Shown: positions 1-6,379 of the stretch, in pieces | Layout of the letters: every line of letters starts with the position of its first letter | How positions within the stretch are numbered: position 1 is the first letter of the stretch | Assembly (NCBI GenBank): GCA_019695455.1 | Contig: JAEUAC010000057.1 | Coordinates: 1-11,969, forward strand | DNA: 11,969 bases | Source: Methylorubrum extorquens | GTDB lineage: Bacteria; Pseudomonadota; Alphaproteobacteria; Rhizobiales; Beijerinckiaceae | Direction: 5' to 3' | Notes under the pieces: generated by a model | Databases searched by the model: none | The model's input: only the letters and a program-made list of their open reading frames with translations | Told to the model about the DNA's origin: nothing | Position numbers and translations under genes: made by a program

Positions 1-116
1 ATCCGGCCGAGGCACAGCGCGAAGCGCCGCCTCGCCGCCATCCCGAACGGGGTGGCGCTGGACCGCTTCGGCGGTCCGCATGCCCGGCGGCGCTTCGCGC
101 TGTGCCTCGGCCGGAT
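1..116. repeat. Perfect 31-bp inverted repeat at the left edge (arms 1-31 and 86-116)
   Basis: Bases 1-31 are the exact reverse complement of bases 86-116, separated by 54 bases; pairing fails immediately beyond base 31. Both arms lie in the glycosyltransferase reading frame. The left arm encodes residues 1-10 of the visible protein, and the right arm encodes the conserved LCLGRICPE neighbourhood. A perfect arm this long inside coding DNA, starting at base 1, resembles a fold-back or chimeric contig end. A genuine hairpin cannot be excluded. Confidence 0.9.
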
Positions 117-621
117 CTGCCCGGAGAAGGGCCAGCACCTCGCCCTGGAGGCGGCCGCCCGGGCCGGGATGCCGCTGCTCCTCGGCGGCCGCGTCTTCGA
201 CTACCCGGCCCATCGCGCCTACCATGAGGCGGAGGTGCTGCCCCGCCTCGGACCTCGCGCGCGCTTCCTCGGACCGGTCGGGGGCGCCCGCAAGCGCCGG
301 CTTCTGGCGGCGGCGCGCTGCCTCGTCCTGCCCTCCACGGCCCCCGAGACCTCCTCGCTCGTCGCCCGGGAGGCGCTCGCCTCGGGCACGCCCGTGGCGG
401 GCTTCCGGGTCGGCGCCCTCGCGGAGGCCGTGGACGAGGGCGTGACGGGCTTCCTGGTCGAGCCGGGAGACGTCGCCGCGCTCGCGGACGCCATGGCGAA
501 GGCGGGCACGCTCGACCGGGCGGCGTGCCGCCGCGCCGCCCGCGAGCGCTTCGGCGCCGATCGCATGGTCGCGGCCTACCTCGCCCTCTACGGCCGCCTC
601 GCCCGGCGCGACGCGGCATGA
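1..621 (+). CDS. GT4-family glycosyltransferase, C-terminal part (5' truncated by window edge)
   Basis: The frame is open from base 1, and the first in-frame GTG (base 52) lies inside the conserved motif IPNGV, so the true start is upstream and about 206 C-terminal residues are visible. The visible part is the GT-B C-terminal, nucleotide-sugar-binding domain of GT4 enzymes. It shows IPNGVALDRF (14-23), LGRICPEKGQ (36-45), and the EX7E signature with E116 and E124 followed by ALASGTPVAGF, then G-x-x-G-x-L-V-x-P-G-D near 147-157. GT4 enzymes transfer a sugar from an NDP-sugar with retention of configuration, in the cytoplasm or at the inner membrane. The donor and acceptor cannot be read. The stop overlaps the next gene's ATG by four bases (ATGA), so the two are probably cotranslated. 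The first 31 bases are one arm of a perfect inverted repeat and may not be genuine genomic sequence. Confidence 0.9.
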   Translation: MRPRHSAKRRLAAIPNGVALDRFGGPHARRRFALCLGRICPEKGQHLALEAAARAGMPLLLGGRVFDYPAHRAYHEAEVLPRLGPRARFLGPVGGARKRRLLAAARCLVLPSTAPETSSLVAREALASGTPVAGFRVGALAEAVDEGVTGFLVEPGDVAALADAMAKAGTLDRAACRRAARERFGADRMVAAYLALYGRLARRDAA

Positions 622-1607
622 GCCTGCGCGTCGAGACCATCCGCGACCTCCCGGCGCTCGGCTCCCTGGAGGCGGCGTGGTGGGAGCTCTGGCACCGCGC
701 CCCGTCCGCCACGCCCTTCACGTCGCCCGCCTGGCTCCTTCCCTGGGCGGAGGCCTTCCGGCCCGGCGCGCTGCGGGCCCTGGCGGTCCGGCGGGGCGCG
801 TCGCTCGTCGGGCTGCTGCCGCTCTGGCGGGAGGAGCATCCCGCGCTCGGCGCCCGCCTCCTGCCGCTCGGGATCGGCATCTCGGACCTGTTCGACGCCC
901 TTCTCGATCCGGCCGAGCCCGACGCCGCGGCGGCCTTGGCGGACGCGCTCGCGGGCTCGCCGGCCGATTGGGAGACGCTGTCGCTCGAGGCCCTGCCGGA
1001 CGGGGCGGCGGCGCTCGACCTGCCGGTCGGGCCCGGCTGGGGGCGGCGCCTCGACGCGCCCGAGAGCCGCGCCGTGCTCGCGCTCGGCACGGGCGGCAGC
1101 CTCGGCTGCCTTCCGGCCCGGCAGGGCCGCAAGCTCCGCATGACGCGCCATCGGGTCGCCCGGCGCGGCGGCGCCGTCGCGGAGACCGCCCCGGAGGCCG
1201 CCGCCTCCTTCCTGGCGGATCTCGTCCGCCTGCACGGCCTGCGCTGGCAGGCGCGCGACGAGCCGGGCGTGCTCGCCGATCCGGCCGTGCAGCGGTTCCA
1301 CGCGCTCGCCCTGCCGCGGCTCCTCCGGGCGGGCCTCGCCCGGGCGACGCGGCTCTCCATCGACGGGCGGGTGGTCGGCGCCTTCTACGGCCTGCGCGAC
1401 GGCCGGGCCGCCTACGGCTATCTCGGCGGGTTCGACCCGGACTTCGCCTTCGAGAGCCCGGGCGCGCTGCTGCTCGGCGACGCCATCGACGCCGCCTGCG
1501 CGGCCGACCTCGCCCGGTTCGACTTCCTGCGCGGGCGGGAGCCCTACAAATACGCCTGGGGCGCCGTGGACCGGCCGAACCACCGCCTCGTGCTGACCCG
1601 GCCGTGA
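618..1607 (+). CDS. CelD/BcsL-like GNAT acyltransferase (FemAB-like fold)
   Basis: A 329-residue protein, starting at the ATG that overlaps the previous stop (ATGA, 618-621). An in-frame upstream start at 525 would lie inside the glycosyltransferase gene and encodes arginine-rich shadow sequence, so it is rejected. It has the layout of proteins labelled cellulose-biosynthesis CelD or BioF2-like acetyltransferases. There is an N-terminal half with TPFTSPAWLLPW (32-43), then the acyltransferase domain with RKLRMTRHRVARRGG (171-185), SIDGRVVGAFYG (247-258) and the family's C-terminal hallmark FLRGREPYKYAWG (303-315). These enzymes are expected to move an acyl group from acyl-CoA or a similar donor onto an amine or hydroxyl, often in exopolysaccharide loci. 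Here, between a glycosyltransferase and a methyltransferase, it probably acylates a sugar or lipid-linked glycan; the substrate is inferred. It has no signal peptide or membrane segment. Its stop overlaps the following GTG by four bases. Confidence 0.85.
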   Translation: MSLRVETIRDLPALGSLEAAWWELWHRAPSATPFTSPAWLLPWAEAFRPGALRALAVRRGASLVGLLPLWREEHPALGARLLPLGIGISDLFDALLDPAEPDAAAALADALAGSPADWETLSLEALPDGAAALDLPVGPGWGRRLDAPESRAVLALGTGGSLGCLPARQGRKLRMTRHRVARRGGAVAETAPEAAASFLADLVRLHGLRWQARDEPGVLADPAVQRFHALALPRLLRAGLARATRLSIDGRVVGAFYGLRDGRAAYGYLGGFDPDFAFESPGALLLGDAIDAACAADLARFDFLRGREPYKYAWGAVDRPNHRLVLTRP

Positions 1608-2464
1608 CGGACCGGCTCGCGGCCATCCTGGACGGGCTCGGCACGGGCGCGCCGCCGAACGTCGTCCTGATGCAGCTCCTCGTCGCGGCCGAGACGCCCG
1701 ATGCGGCGTCGGCCGCCATCCGGCGCCGGGCCGAGCGCGATCCGGCGGCGGCGGGCCTCGCCCGGCTCCTCGCCGCGCATCCCGGCGCGTTCGCGGCGAT
1801 CCGGGCCGTGATGGCGGAAGCCGATCACGGCCGCGACGGCGAGGCGGGCCCGGCGCATTGGGCCGCGATCTTCGATCGGCTGGCCGATCTCGCGCCGGAG
1901 GCCGGGGTCGCGCTCTACGCCCTCGGCTCGCCGGATCTCCTCGCCGCCGCGACCGCGGAGGTCGTCGCCTGCCTGGAGGGCTGGGACCTGCTGGGGCCGG
2001 AGCGCCGCCTCGTCGAGATCGGCTGCGGCATCGGCCGGCTCACGGTGGCGCTCGCCCCCCGGATGGCGGACGCGCTCGGGCTCGACGTCTCGGCCGGCAT
2101 GATCGCCGCGGCACGGCGGCGCGGGGAGGGGATCGCGAGCCTCCGCTTCGCTCAGGGCTCCGGCCGCGGCCTCGACGGGGTCGCGGACGACAGCGTCGAC
2201 CTCGTCCTCGCGGCCGACGTCTTCCCCTACCTCGTCGAGGCCGGGTTGGCGGAGCGCCACGTCGCGGAGGCCGCCCGCGCCCTGCGGCCGGGCGGCGCGC
2301 TCGCGGTCTTCAACTGGTCCTATCGGGGCGATCCCGCCCTCGACGCCCGCGAGGCGCAGGCCGCCTTCGCGACGGCCGGGCTCGTGGCCGACCGCCTCGG
2401 CACCCGCGACCTGGCGCTCTGGGACGCCGCGGCCTTCGTCGCCCGCAGGCCGTCCGGTTCCTGA
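1604..2464 (+). CDS. Class I SAM-dependent methyltransferase with a long helical N-terminal region
   Basis: Starts at a GTG that overlaps the acyltransferase stop (GTGA, 1604-1607), giving 286 residues; longer readings in this frame run through the acyltransferase gene. Residues 1-130 are alanine-rich and look mostly helical, with no motif I recognise. Residues 130-240 form a Rossmann methyltransferase core: motif I RLVEIGCGIGRLTVAL (135-150), D161 at the end of strand 2 in GLDVSAGMI, the strand-4 segment DSVDLVLAADVFPYL (196-210) and the ARALRPGGALAVFNW motif (224-238). It should transfer a methyl group from S-adenosylmethionine; the acceptor is not readable. Its place after a glycosyltransferase and an acyltransferase suggests O- or N-methylation of a sugar or glycan. 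The final TGA abuts the stop of the convergent DUF1003 gene with no gap. Confidence 0.88.
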   Translation: MTDRLAAILDGLGTGAPPNVVLMQLLVAAETPDAASAAIRRRAERDPAAAGLARLLAAHPGAFAAIRAVMAEADHGRDGEAGPAHWAAIFDRLADLAPEAGVALYALGSPDLLAAATAEVVACLEGWDLLGPERRLVEIGCGIGRLTVALAPRMADALGLDVSAGMIAAARRRGEGIASLRFAQGSGRGLDGVADDSVDLVLAADVFPYLVEAGLAERHVAEAARALRPGGALAVFNWSYRGDPALDAREAQAAFATAGLVADRLGTRDLALWDAAAFVARRPSGS

Positions 2465-3013
2465 TCAGCCTCCGGCCGGGTCCCGGGCCGCGAGCTCGTC
2501 GAGCACGGCCTCCGGGGCGACGTCGCGGGCGAGCTCGGCCACCTCGCCATCCGCCTCGGTCGCGATCTCGAGCCGCTGCGCGATCGCGGCCGTCATGGCG
2601 ACGAGCCTCGTGATCTCGTGCTCGGCGAGCAGCGAGATCTGCAGGTCGAGGTCGGCGCGCTCCCGGCCCTCCACCGTCATGCGGTTCTGGCTGATGAGGA
2701 CGAAGGTCGACAGGAAGATCGCCTCGACCGAGGCCGTGGTGCCGAGGATGACGAAGGTCTCGTCCCAGCGCGGCACGCCCGGGATCCAGCCGACGTTCAC
2801 GAGCACCCAGGTGCCGAACACCACCGCGTGCAGGGCCACGAACACCATGCTGCCCGCGAAGGCCGTGATCCGGTCGGACAGCCGGTCCGCGAGCGAGGCG
2901 GTCGCGGCGGCCCGGCGGCGGCGCTCGGCGAGCGACGCGATGTTGCGCGACAGCACCGGGCTCATGCCCGCCGGCTGCGGGGGCGGAACCGTGAGGGAAT
3001 CGCGCGCGAGCAC
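2465..3013 (-). CDS. DUF1003-family inner-membrane protein
   Basis: A 182-residue protein if started at GTG 3013; an ATG at 2965 (residue 17, MSPVLSRN) is an equally reasonable start because the first 16 residues are proline-rich and carry no family motif. The family signature is clear: LADRLSDRITAFAGSMVFV (41-59), a first membrane helix at about 54-76, a second at about 86-108 containing SVEAIFLSTFVLISQNRM (95-112), then ERADLDLQISLLAEHEITRL (118-137). The C-terminal tail of about 45 residues is charged, cytosolic-looking and rich in Glu and Ala. DUF1003 proteins are small two-helix membrane proteins with no settled function. It lies 17 bases after the UDP-xylose synthase stop on the same strand, so it may be cotranscribed with it, but nothing links it to sugar metabolism. 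Confidence 0.9.
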   Translation of the reverse strand: MLARDSLTVPPPQPAGMSPVLSRNIASLAERRRRAAATASLADRLSDRITAFAGSMVFVALHAVVFGTWVLVNVGWIPGVPRWDETFVILGTTASVEAIFLSTFVLISQNRMTVEGRERADLDLQISLLAEHEITRLVAMTAAIAQRLEIATEADGEVAELARDVAPEAVLDELAARDPAGG

Positions 3014-3030
3014 CGGATCCGCCCCGGCCG

Positions 3031-4053
3031 TCAGGCGGAGAGGCCCGGCGCGGTCCGGCTGTCCCGGCCGTTGCGGCGCGGCGGCGCCAGCACGGCGTCG
3101 AAATAGGCGACCGTCCGTTCGAGCCCGGTCGCGAGCGGCACGGTCGGCGCCCAGCCGAGCACCCGCTCCGCCTTCGAGATGTCCGGCCGGCGCCGGGTCG
3201 GATCGTCGACGGGCAGCGGCCGATGGACGATGGCGGAGCTCGATCCCGTGAGGTCGAGGACGCGCCGCACGAGGTCCGACACGGTGAGCTCGATCGGGTT
3301 GCCGAGGTTGATCGGGCCGGGCGCCTCGCCCTCGTGGCGGGAGAGTCGCAGGAGACCGTCGACGAGGTCCGACACGTAGCAGAAGGACCGGGTCTGGCTG
3401 CCCTCGCCGTAGACCGTGATGTCGGCGCCCTGCAGCGCCTGGCAGATGACGTTCGACACGACCCGCCCGTCGTCCACCTGCATGCGGGGGCCGTAGGTGT
3501 TGAAGATGCGGGCGACCCGCACGTCCGCCCGGCCGGCCCGCTCGTAGTCGAAGGTCAGCGTCTCGGCGGCGCGCTTGCCCTCGTCGTAGCAGGCGCGGGG
3601 CCCGATCGGGTTCACGTTGCCCCAGTAGGTCTCGACCTGCGGGTGCACGGCCGGATCGCCGTAGACCTCGCTCGTCGAGGCCAGGACGAAGCGCGCGGCG
3701 GCGCGTTCGGCGAGTCCCAGGAGGGCGCGCGTGCCGATGATGCTCGTCAGCAGCGTGTGCTCGGGATCGGCCATGTAGTGCGGCGGGGAGGCCGGGCAGG
3801 CGAGGTTGAAGATCGCGGCCGGCCGGAACGAGGCGGCCTTCAGGGCCGCCGGGAGCGGCGCCACGACGTCGGCCTCCACGAAGTCGAACCGGGGCTCCCG
3901 CTCGAAGCTCTTCAGGTTGGCGCGACGTCCCGTCCGCAGCGAGTCGAGGCAGATGACGTCGGCGCCGTCCGCCAGCAGGGCTTCACAGAGATGCGAACCG
4001 ATGAAGCCGGCTCCGCCCGCGACGAGGATGGGGCGCGATCGTCGTTCCACCAT
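3031..4053 (-). CDS. UDP-glucuronate decarboxylase (UDP-xylose synthase), extended SDR family
   Basis: A 340-residue protein from ATG 4053, the usual length for bacterial UDP-xylose synthases. It should convert UDP-glucuronate to UDP-xylose through an NAD-bound 4-keto intermediate in the cytoplasm. Evidence: the Rossmann motif GGAGFIGSH (13-21; glycines 13, 16 and 19), FNLACPASPPHY (82-93), STSEVYGDP (126-134), NPIGPRACYDEGKRAAET (148-165) with catalytic Y156 and K160, RIFNTYGPRM (182-191), DGRVVSN (195-201), YGEGSQTRSFCYVSDLV (215-231) and the C-terminal RRRPDISKAERVLGW. These segments separate it from general epimerases and from UDP-galacturonate 4-epimerase. It has its own 152-base upstream gap, so it probably has a separate promoter from the glycosyltransferase genes behind it. 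The last ~18 residues are a basic, poorly conserved tail. The ribosome-binding site is weak. Confidence 0.92.
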   Translation of the reverse strand: MVERRSRPILVAGGAGFIGSHLCEALLADGADVICLDSLRTGRRANLKSFEREPRFDFVEADVVAPLPAALKAASFRPAAIFNLACPASPPHYMADPEHTLLTSIIGTRALLGLAERAAARFVLASTSEVYGDPAVHPQVETYWGNVNPIGPRACYDEGKRAAETLTFDYERAGRADVRVARIFNTYGPRMQVDDGRVVSNVICQALQGADITVYGEGSQTRSFCYVSDLVDGLLRLSRHEGEAPGPINLGNPIELTVSDLVRRVLDLTGSSSAIVHRPLPVDDPTRRRPDISKAERVLGWAPTVPLATGLERTVAYFDAVLAPPRRNGRDSRTAPGLSA

Positions 4054-4077
4054 GTAGCGCTGTCCAATTCGGCCTGT

Positions 4078-4102
4078 TTCTTTGTCCTTCTTTGTAGATA
4101 AA
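4078..4102 (-). promoter_or_regulatory. A+T-richer leader of the UDP-xylose synthase gene with a 10-bp-phased direct repeat
   Basis: This stretch stands out from its G+C-rich surroundings. On the + strand TTCTTTGT occurs at 4078-4085 and again at 4088-4095, exactly one helical turn apart, followed by TAGATAAA (4095-4102). On the coding (-) strand this reads TTTATCTA, then two ACAAAGAA copies, ending about 25 bases before the ATG. It could be a promoter core plus a protein-binding site, or an untranslated leader. No convincing -35/-10 pair is visible, so a promoter assignment is tentative. Confidence 0.3.
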
Positions 4103-4128
4103 CCGGCGCCCCGTCGCCCTTCCTCACG

Positions 4129-4175
4129 GCATCGTCATTGATCGTACGGACGTCCAGTACATGATCGTACGATGC
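4129..4175. promoter_or_regulatory. Cluster of palindromes upstream of the UDP-xylose synthase gene (candidate operator)
   Basis: Within 47 bases there are several nested symmetries. ATCGTACGAT (4164-4173) is a perfect 10-bp palindrome. GATCGTACG occurs at 4140-4148 and is repeated at 4163-4171, 23 bases apart. GGACGTCC (4148-4155) is a perfect 8-bp palindrome between them. GCATCGT (4129-4135) pairs with ACGATGC (4169-4175). The cluster lies 76-122 bases upstream of the ATG at 4053, in the only sizeable intergenic gap. Repeated half-sites about two helical turns apart are typical of operators for dimeric regulators; which regulator is unknown. Confidence 0.4.
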
Positions 4176-4195
4176 AGGCGGACTAGTTCGGAGAA

Positions 4196-4217
4196 GCCGC
4201 CTTCCCTAGGAGGCGGC
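4196..4217 (-). terminator. Hairpin over the stop codon of the last CgeB-like gene (possible terminator)
   Basis: GCCGCCT (4196-4202) pairs perfectly with AGGCGGC (4211-4217) across an 8-base loop that contains the TAG stop (4206-4208). Downstream on the - strand the sequence begins TTCTCC rather than a run of T, so intrinsic termination would be weak. It could instead mark the 3' end or stabilise the transcript of the glycosyltransferase operon. Confidence 0.35.
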
Positions 4218-5288
4218 CCCGCGCCGGCCTTGCTCCGGCCCCGCCTCCGACAGGGCCGCCTCGAGCTCCGCGGCCCGGTGGGCGGCCGTGTGGGCGGCGA
4301 GGACGCGCTCCCGCCCGGCCCGGCCGAGCGCCCGGCGCTCCGCCTCGGGCAGGGCCAGGACGGCGAGCACGGCCGCGCCGTCGTCGGCGACCAGGATGTC
4401 CCGGCCGGGACGCAGCACGTCCTCCATGCCGTCCCAGCGGTCGGAGACGATCGGGACCGCGCAGGAGGCGGCCTCGAAGAGGCGCACGCTCGGCGACCAG
4501 CCGGCCGCGATCATGTCGGCCCGCGTCACGTTCAGGGTCCAGCGGCTGGCGGCGTAGAACTCGGGGTGGTCGGCCGGCCCGACATGGGCGAAGCGCTCGA
4601 CGTTCGGCGGCCAGGCGATGTCGTCCGGGTATTGCGGGCCGGCGACCGCGAAGCGCAGGTCGGGCCGGAGCCGCGCCGGCTCGAGGAGCAGGCGCTCGAG
4701 GGTCGGCTGCCGGTCGGGGCTGTAGGTGCCGAGATAGGACAGGTCCCAGCGGACGGGCCGGTCGAGGACCGGGTAGCTCGCGGGGTCGACGGAGCAGTAG
4801 AGGGCGCGCGCCCGGGGCGAGCCGTATCGCGCCTCCAGGCGCCGCAGCGTCGGGCCGCCCGTGAAGGAGAGGTACAGGTCGTAGCCGGCGACGAGGTCCG
4901 GCGTCAGGTATTCGTGGTCGCCCCGGTCGAGCTTGGCGAGCGTCACGGGCGTGTCGATGTCGTAGAAGGCCGTCCGGCCGTCCGCGACCGCCTGGACGAG
5001 GCGTCCGACGGCGACGCCGTCCGGCACGTAGGAGCCGACGATCACGGCGTCCGCGTCGCGGATCGCCTCCCGGTGGGCGTCGAGCCCGTCGAGCCCGTCA
5101 TAGAGCGCGAGGTGGCAGAAATCGGGGTCCGGCAGGTCGCGGTGGGCCGCGTACCAGGGCACGTCGCGCTCCAGGAACGTCACCGCGTGACCCCGGCTCG
5201 CGAAGGCGCGCAGCAGCGCCCGGAAGGTGGTCGCGTGACCGTTGCCCCAGGAGGAGGAGAGAGACAGGCCGAGGACGACCAGCCTCAC
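4206..5288 (-). CDS. CgeB-like glycosyltransferase, third of a tandem trio
   Basis: A 360-residue protein starting at GTG 5288, which overlaps the previous stop by four bases (GTGA). A longer reading to 5516 adds only arginine-rich shadow sequence. The N-terminal Rossmann start is VRLVVLGLSLSSSWGNGHAT (1-20), then RGHAVTFLERD (32-42). Mid-protein features are FYDIDTPVTLAKLD (108-121) and YDLYLSFTGGPTLRRLEARY (136-155). The C-terminal domain has WDLSYLGTYSPDRQPTLERL (181-200), LNVTRADMIAAGWSPSVRLF (252-271) and FEAASCAVPIVSDRWDG (271-287). These match CgeB/spore-maturation-like glycosyltransferases with a GT-B fold. They probably use an NDP-sugar in the cytoplasm, but substrates are not established. 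It resembles the second trio member most closely. Its TAG stop lies in a hairpin; all other complete genes here use TGA. Confidence 0.85.
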   Translation of the reverse strand: MRLVVLGLSLSSSWGNGHATTFRALLRAFASRGHAVTFLERDVPWYAAHRDLPDPDFCHLALYDGLDGLDAHREAIRDADAVIVGSYVPDGVAVGRLVQAVADGRTAFYDIDTPVTLAKLDRGDHEYLTPDLVAGYDLYLSFTGGPTLRRLEARYGSPRARALYCSVDPASYPVLDRPVRWDLSYLGTYSPDRQPTLERLLLEPARLRPDLRFAVAGPQYPDDIAWPPNVERFAHVGPADHPEFYAASRWTLNVTRADMIAAGWSPSVRLFEAASCAVPIVSDRWDGMEDVLRPGRDILVADDGAAVLAVLALPEAERRALGRAGRERVLAAHTAAHRAAELEAALSEAGPEQGRRGAAS

Positions 5289-6379
5289 GCCGCGCTCCGG
5301 GCGCGCTTCGCGGCCGCGACCTCGCGCAGGAGCGCGTCGAGTTCGACGCCGCGCCGCTCGTAGGTGTGGTCGGCCACGATCCGGCGCCGGGCGGCCTCGC
5401 CGATGGCGCGGGCGCGCTCGGGCGTGAGAGCGCGGACGTGCTCGGCGACGTCGCGGCCGTCGCGGGCGACCAGCACCTCCTCGCCCTCCTTCAGGAAGAG
5501 GTCGAGCCCGACCCAATGGTCCGTCACGAGGCAGGCACCGGCGCCCGCGGCCTCGAAGACGCGGGTCGCGGGCGAGAAGCCGACGCTCGCCATCGAGTCG
5601 CGGGCGATGTTCAGGACCGCCAGCGACGAGCAGTTGAAGGCGTTGTGCTCGCGCGTGTAGACGTGGCCGAGATGGCGCACGTTGCCCGGCATGGGCTTCG
5701 AGTCCCAGCCGTTCCCGCCGATGAGGAACGCGCGCTCGGGCAGCCGGGCGGCGGCGTCGAGGAAGAAGGTCTCGACCCGGGCCTCCCGGTCCGGCAGCCG
5801 GTTCCCCAGGAAGGAGAGATCCGCCCGGAAGCGCTCCTCCGCCGGCACCGGATGGTGGGTCGCGGGGTCGAGCGCGTTGTAGATCGGCACGCAGCGCGGC
5901 GCGCCCAGCGCCTCGTAGGCGGCCACGACCGGCGGCCCGCCGCCATACGTGATCACGAGGTCCAGCTGCGGCAGCACCTGCCGGCTCGGATGGCCGGGAT
6001 CGGCCTCGATCTCGGCGAGCGTCGCGGGGGCGTCCACGTCGCAGACCATCCGGATCGCGTCCGGCCGGGCCCGCGCCACGATGCCGTCGAGCAGCTCGCG
6101 GTCGAACACGCCGACGCCGCTCGCCTTGACGACGACGTCCGCCCCGCCCGCCTCCGCCAGGACCGACAGGAGGCCGTCCTGCGTCGCCGGATAGACGACG
6201 ACGCGCGCGTAGTCCGGCGGCTCGATGTCGCGGTGCGCCTGCCGGTCGAAGGCGTCGGGCTCGTAGAACGTGATCGCGTGGCCGTGCCGGGCGAGCGCCG
6301 ACAGGAGGCCGCGGTAATAGGTGGCCGCGCCGTTCCAGTACGACGAGAGCAGGCTCGATCCGTAGAAGGCGATCTTCAT
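5285..6379 (-). CDS. CgeB-like glycosyltransferase, second of a tandem trio
   Basis: A 364-residue protein from ATG 6379, which overlaps the preceding stop (ATGA, 6379-6376). The frame is open to 7225, but the extension is an arginine/proline-rich shadow of the neighbouring gene. It has the N-terminal signature KIAFYGSSLLSSYWNGAATY (2-21) and GHAITFYEPD (33-42), then MVCDVDAPATLAEIE (111-125), LVITYGGGPPVVAAYEALGA (141-160), DLSFLGNRLPDREARVETFF (187-206), LIGGNGWDSKPMPGNV (219-234), LNIARDSMASVGFSPATRVF (256-275) and FEAAGAGACLVTDHWVGLD (275-293). It looks like a GT-B glycosyltransferase of the CgeB type, soluble and without a signal peptide. It aligns motif by motif with the third trio member and less closely with the first, so the two probably arose by an old duplication. 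The donor and acceptor are unknown. Confidence 0.87.
   Translation of the reverse strand: MKIAFYGSSLLSSYWNGAATYYRGLLSALARHGHAITFYEPDAFDRQAHRDIEPPDYARVVVYPATQDGLLSVLAEAGGADVVVKASGVGVFDRELLDGIVARARPDAIRMVCDVDAPATLAEIEADPGHPSRQVLPQLDLVITYGGGPPVVAAYEALGAPRCVPIYNALDPATHHPVPAEERFRADLSFLGNRLPDREARVETFFLDAAARLPERAFLIGGNGWDSKPMPGNVRHLGHVYTREHNAFNCSSLAVLNIARDSMASVGFSPATRVFEAAGAGACLVTDHWVGLDLFLKEGEEVLVARDGRDVAEHVRALTPERARAIGEAARRRIVADHTYERRGVELDALLREVAAAKRARSAA

Noticed and set aside
525..617. Upstream in-frame extension of the acyltransferase gene to an ATG at 525
   Set aside because: The added residues are arginine/proline-rich, lie wholly inside the glycosyltransferase gene and have no family match; ATG 618 fits the 4-base overlap pattern and the family N-terminus.
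588..1583. 331-residue reverse-strand open frame opposite the acyltransferase
   Set aside because: Low-complexity Gly/Arg/Pro/Ala composition typical of antisense shadows in G+C-rich DNA; the + strand frame carries recognisable motifs.
677..1603. Long open extension ahead of the methyltransferase
   Set aside because: It is an out-of-frame reading of the acyltransferase gene with arginine-rich nonsense; the real start is GTG 1604.
3223..4101. 292-residue + strand frame opposite UDP-xylose synthase
   Set aside because: Antisense shadow; all SDR motifs are on the - strand.
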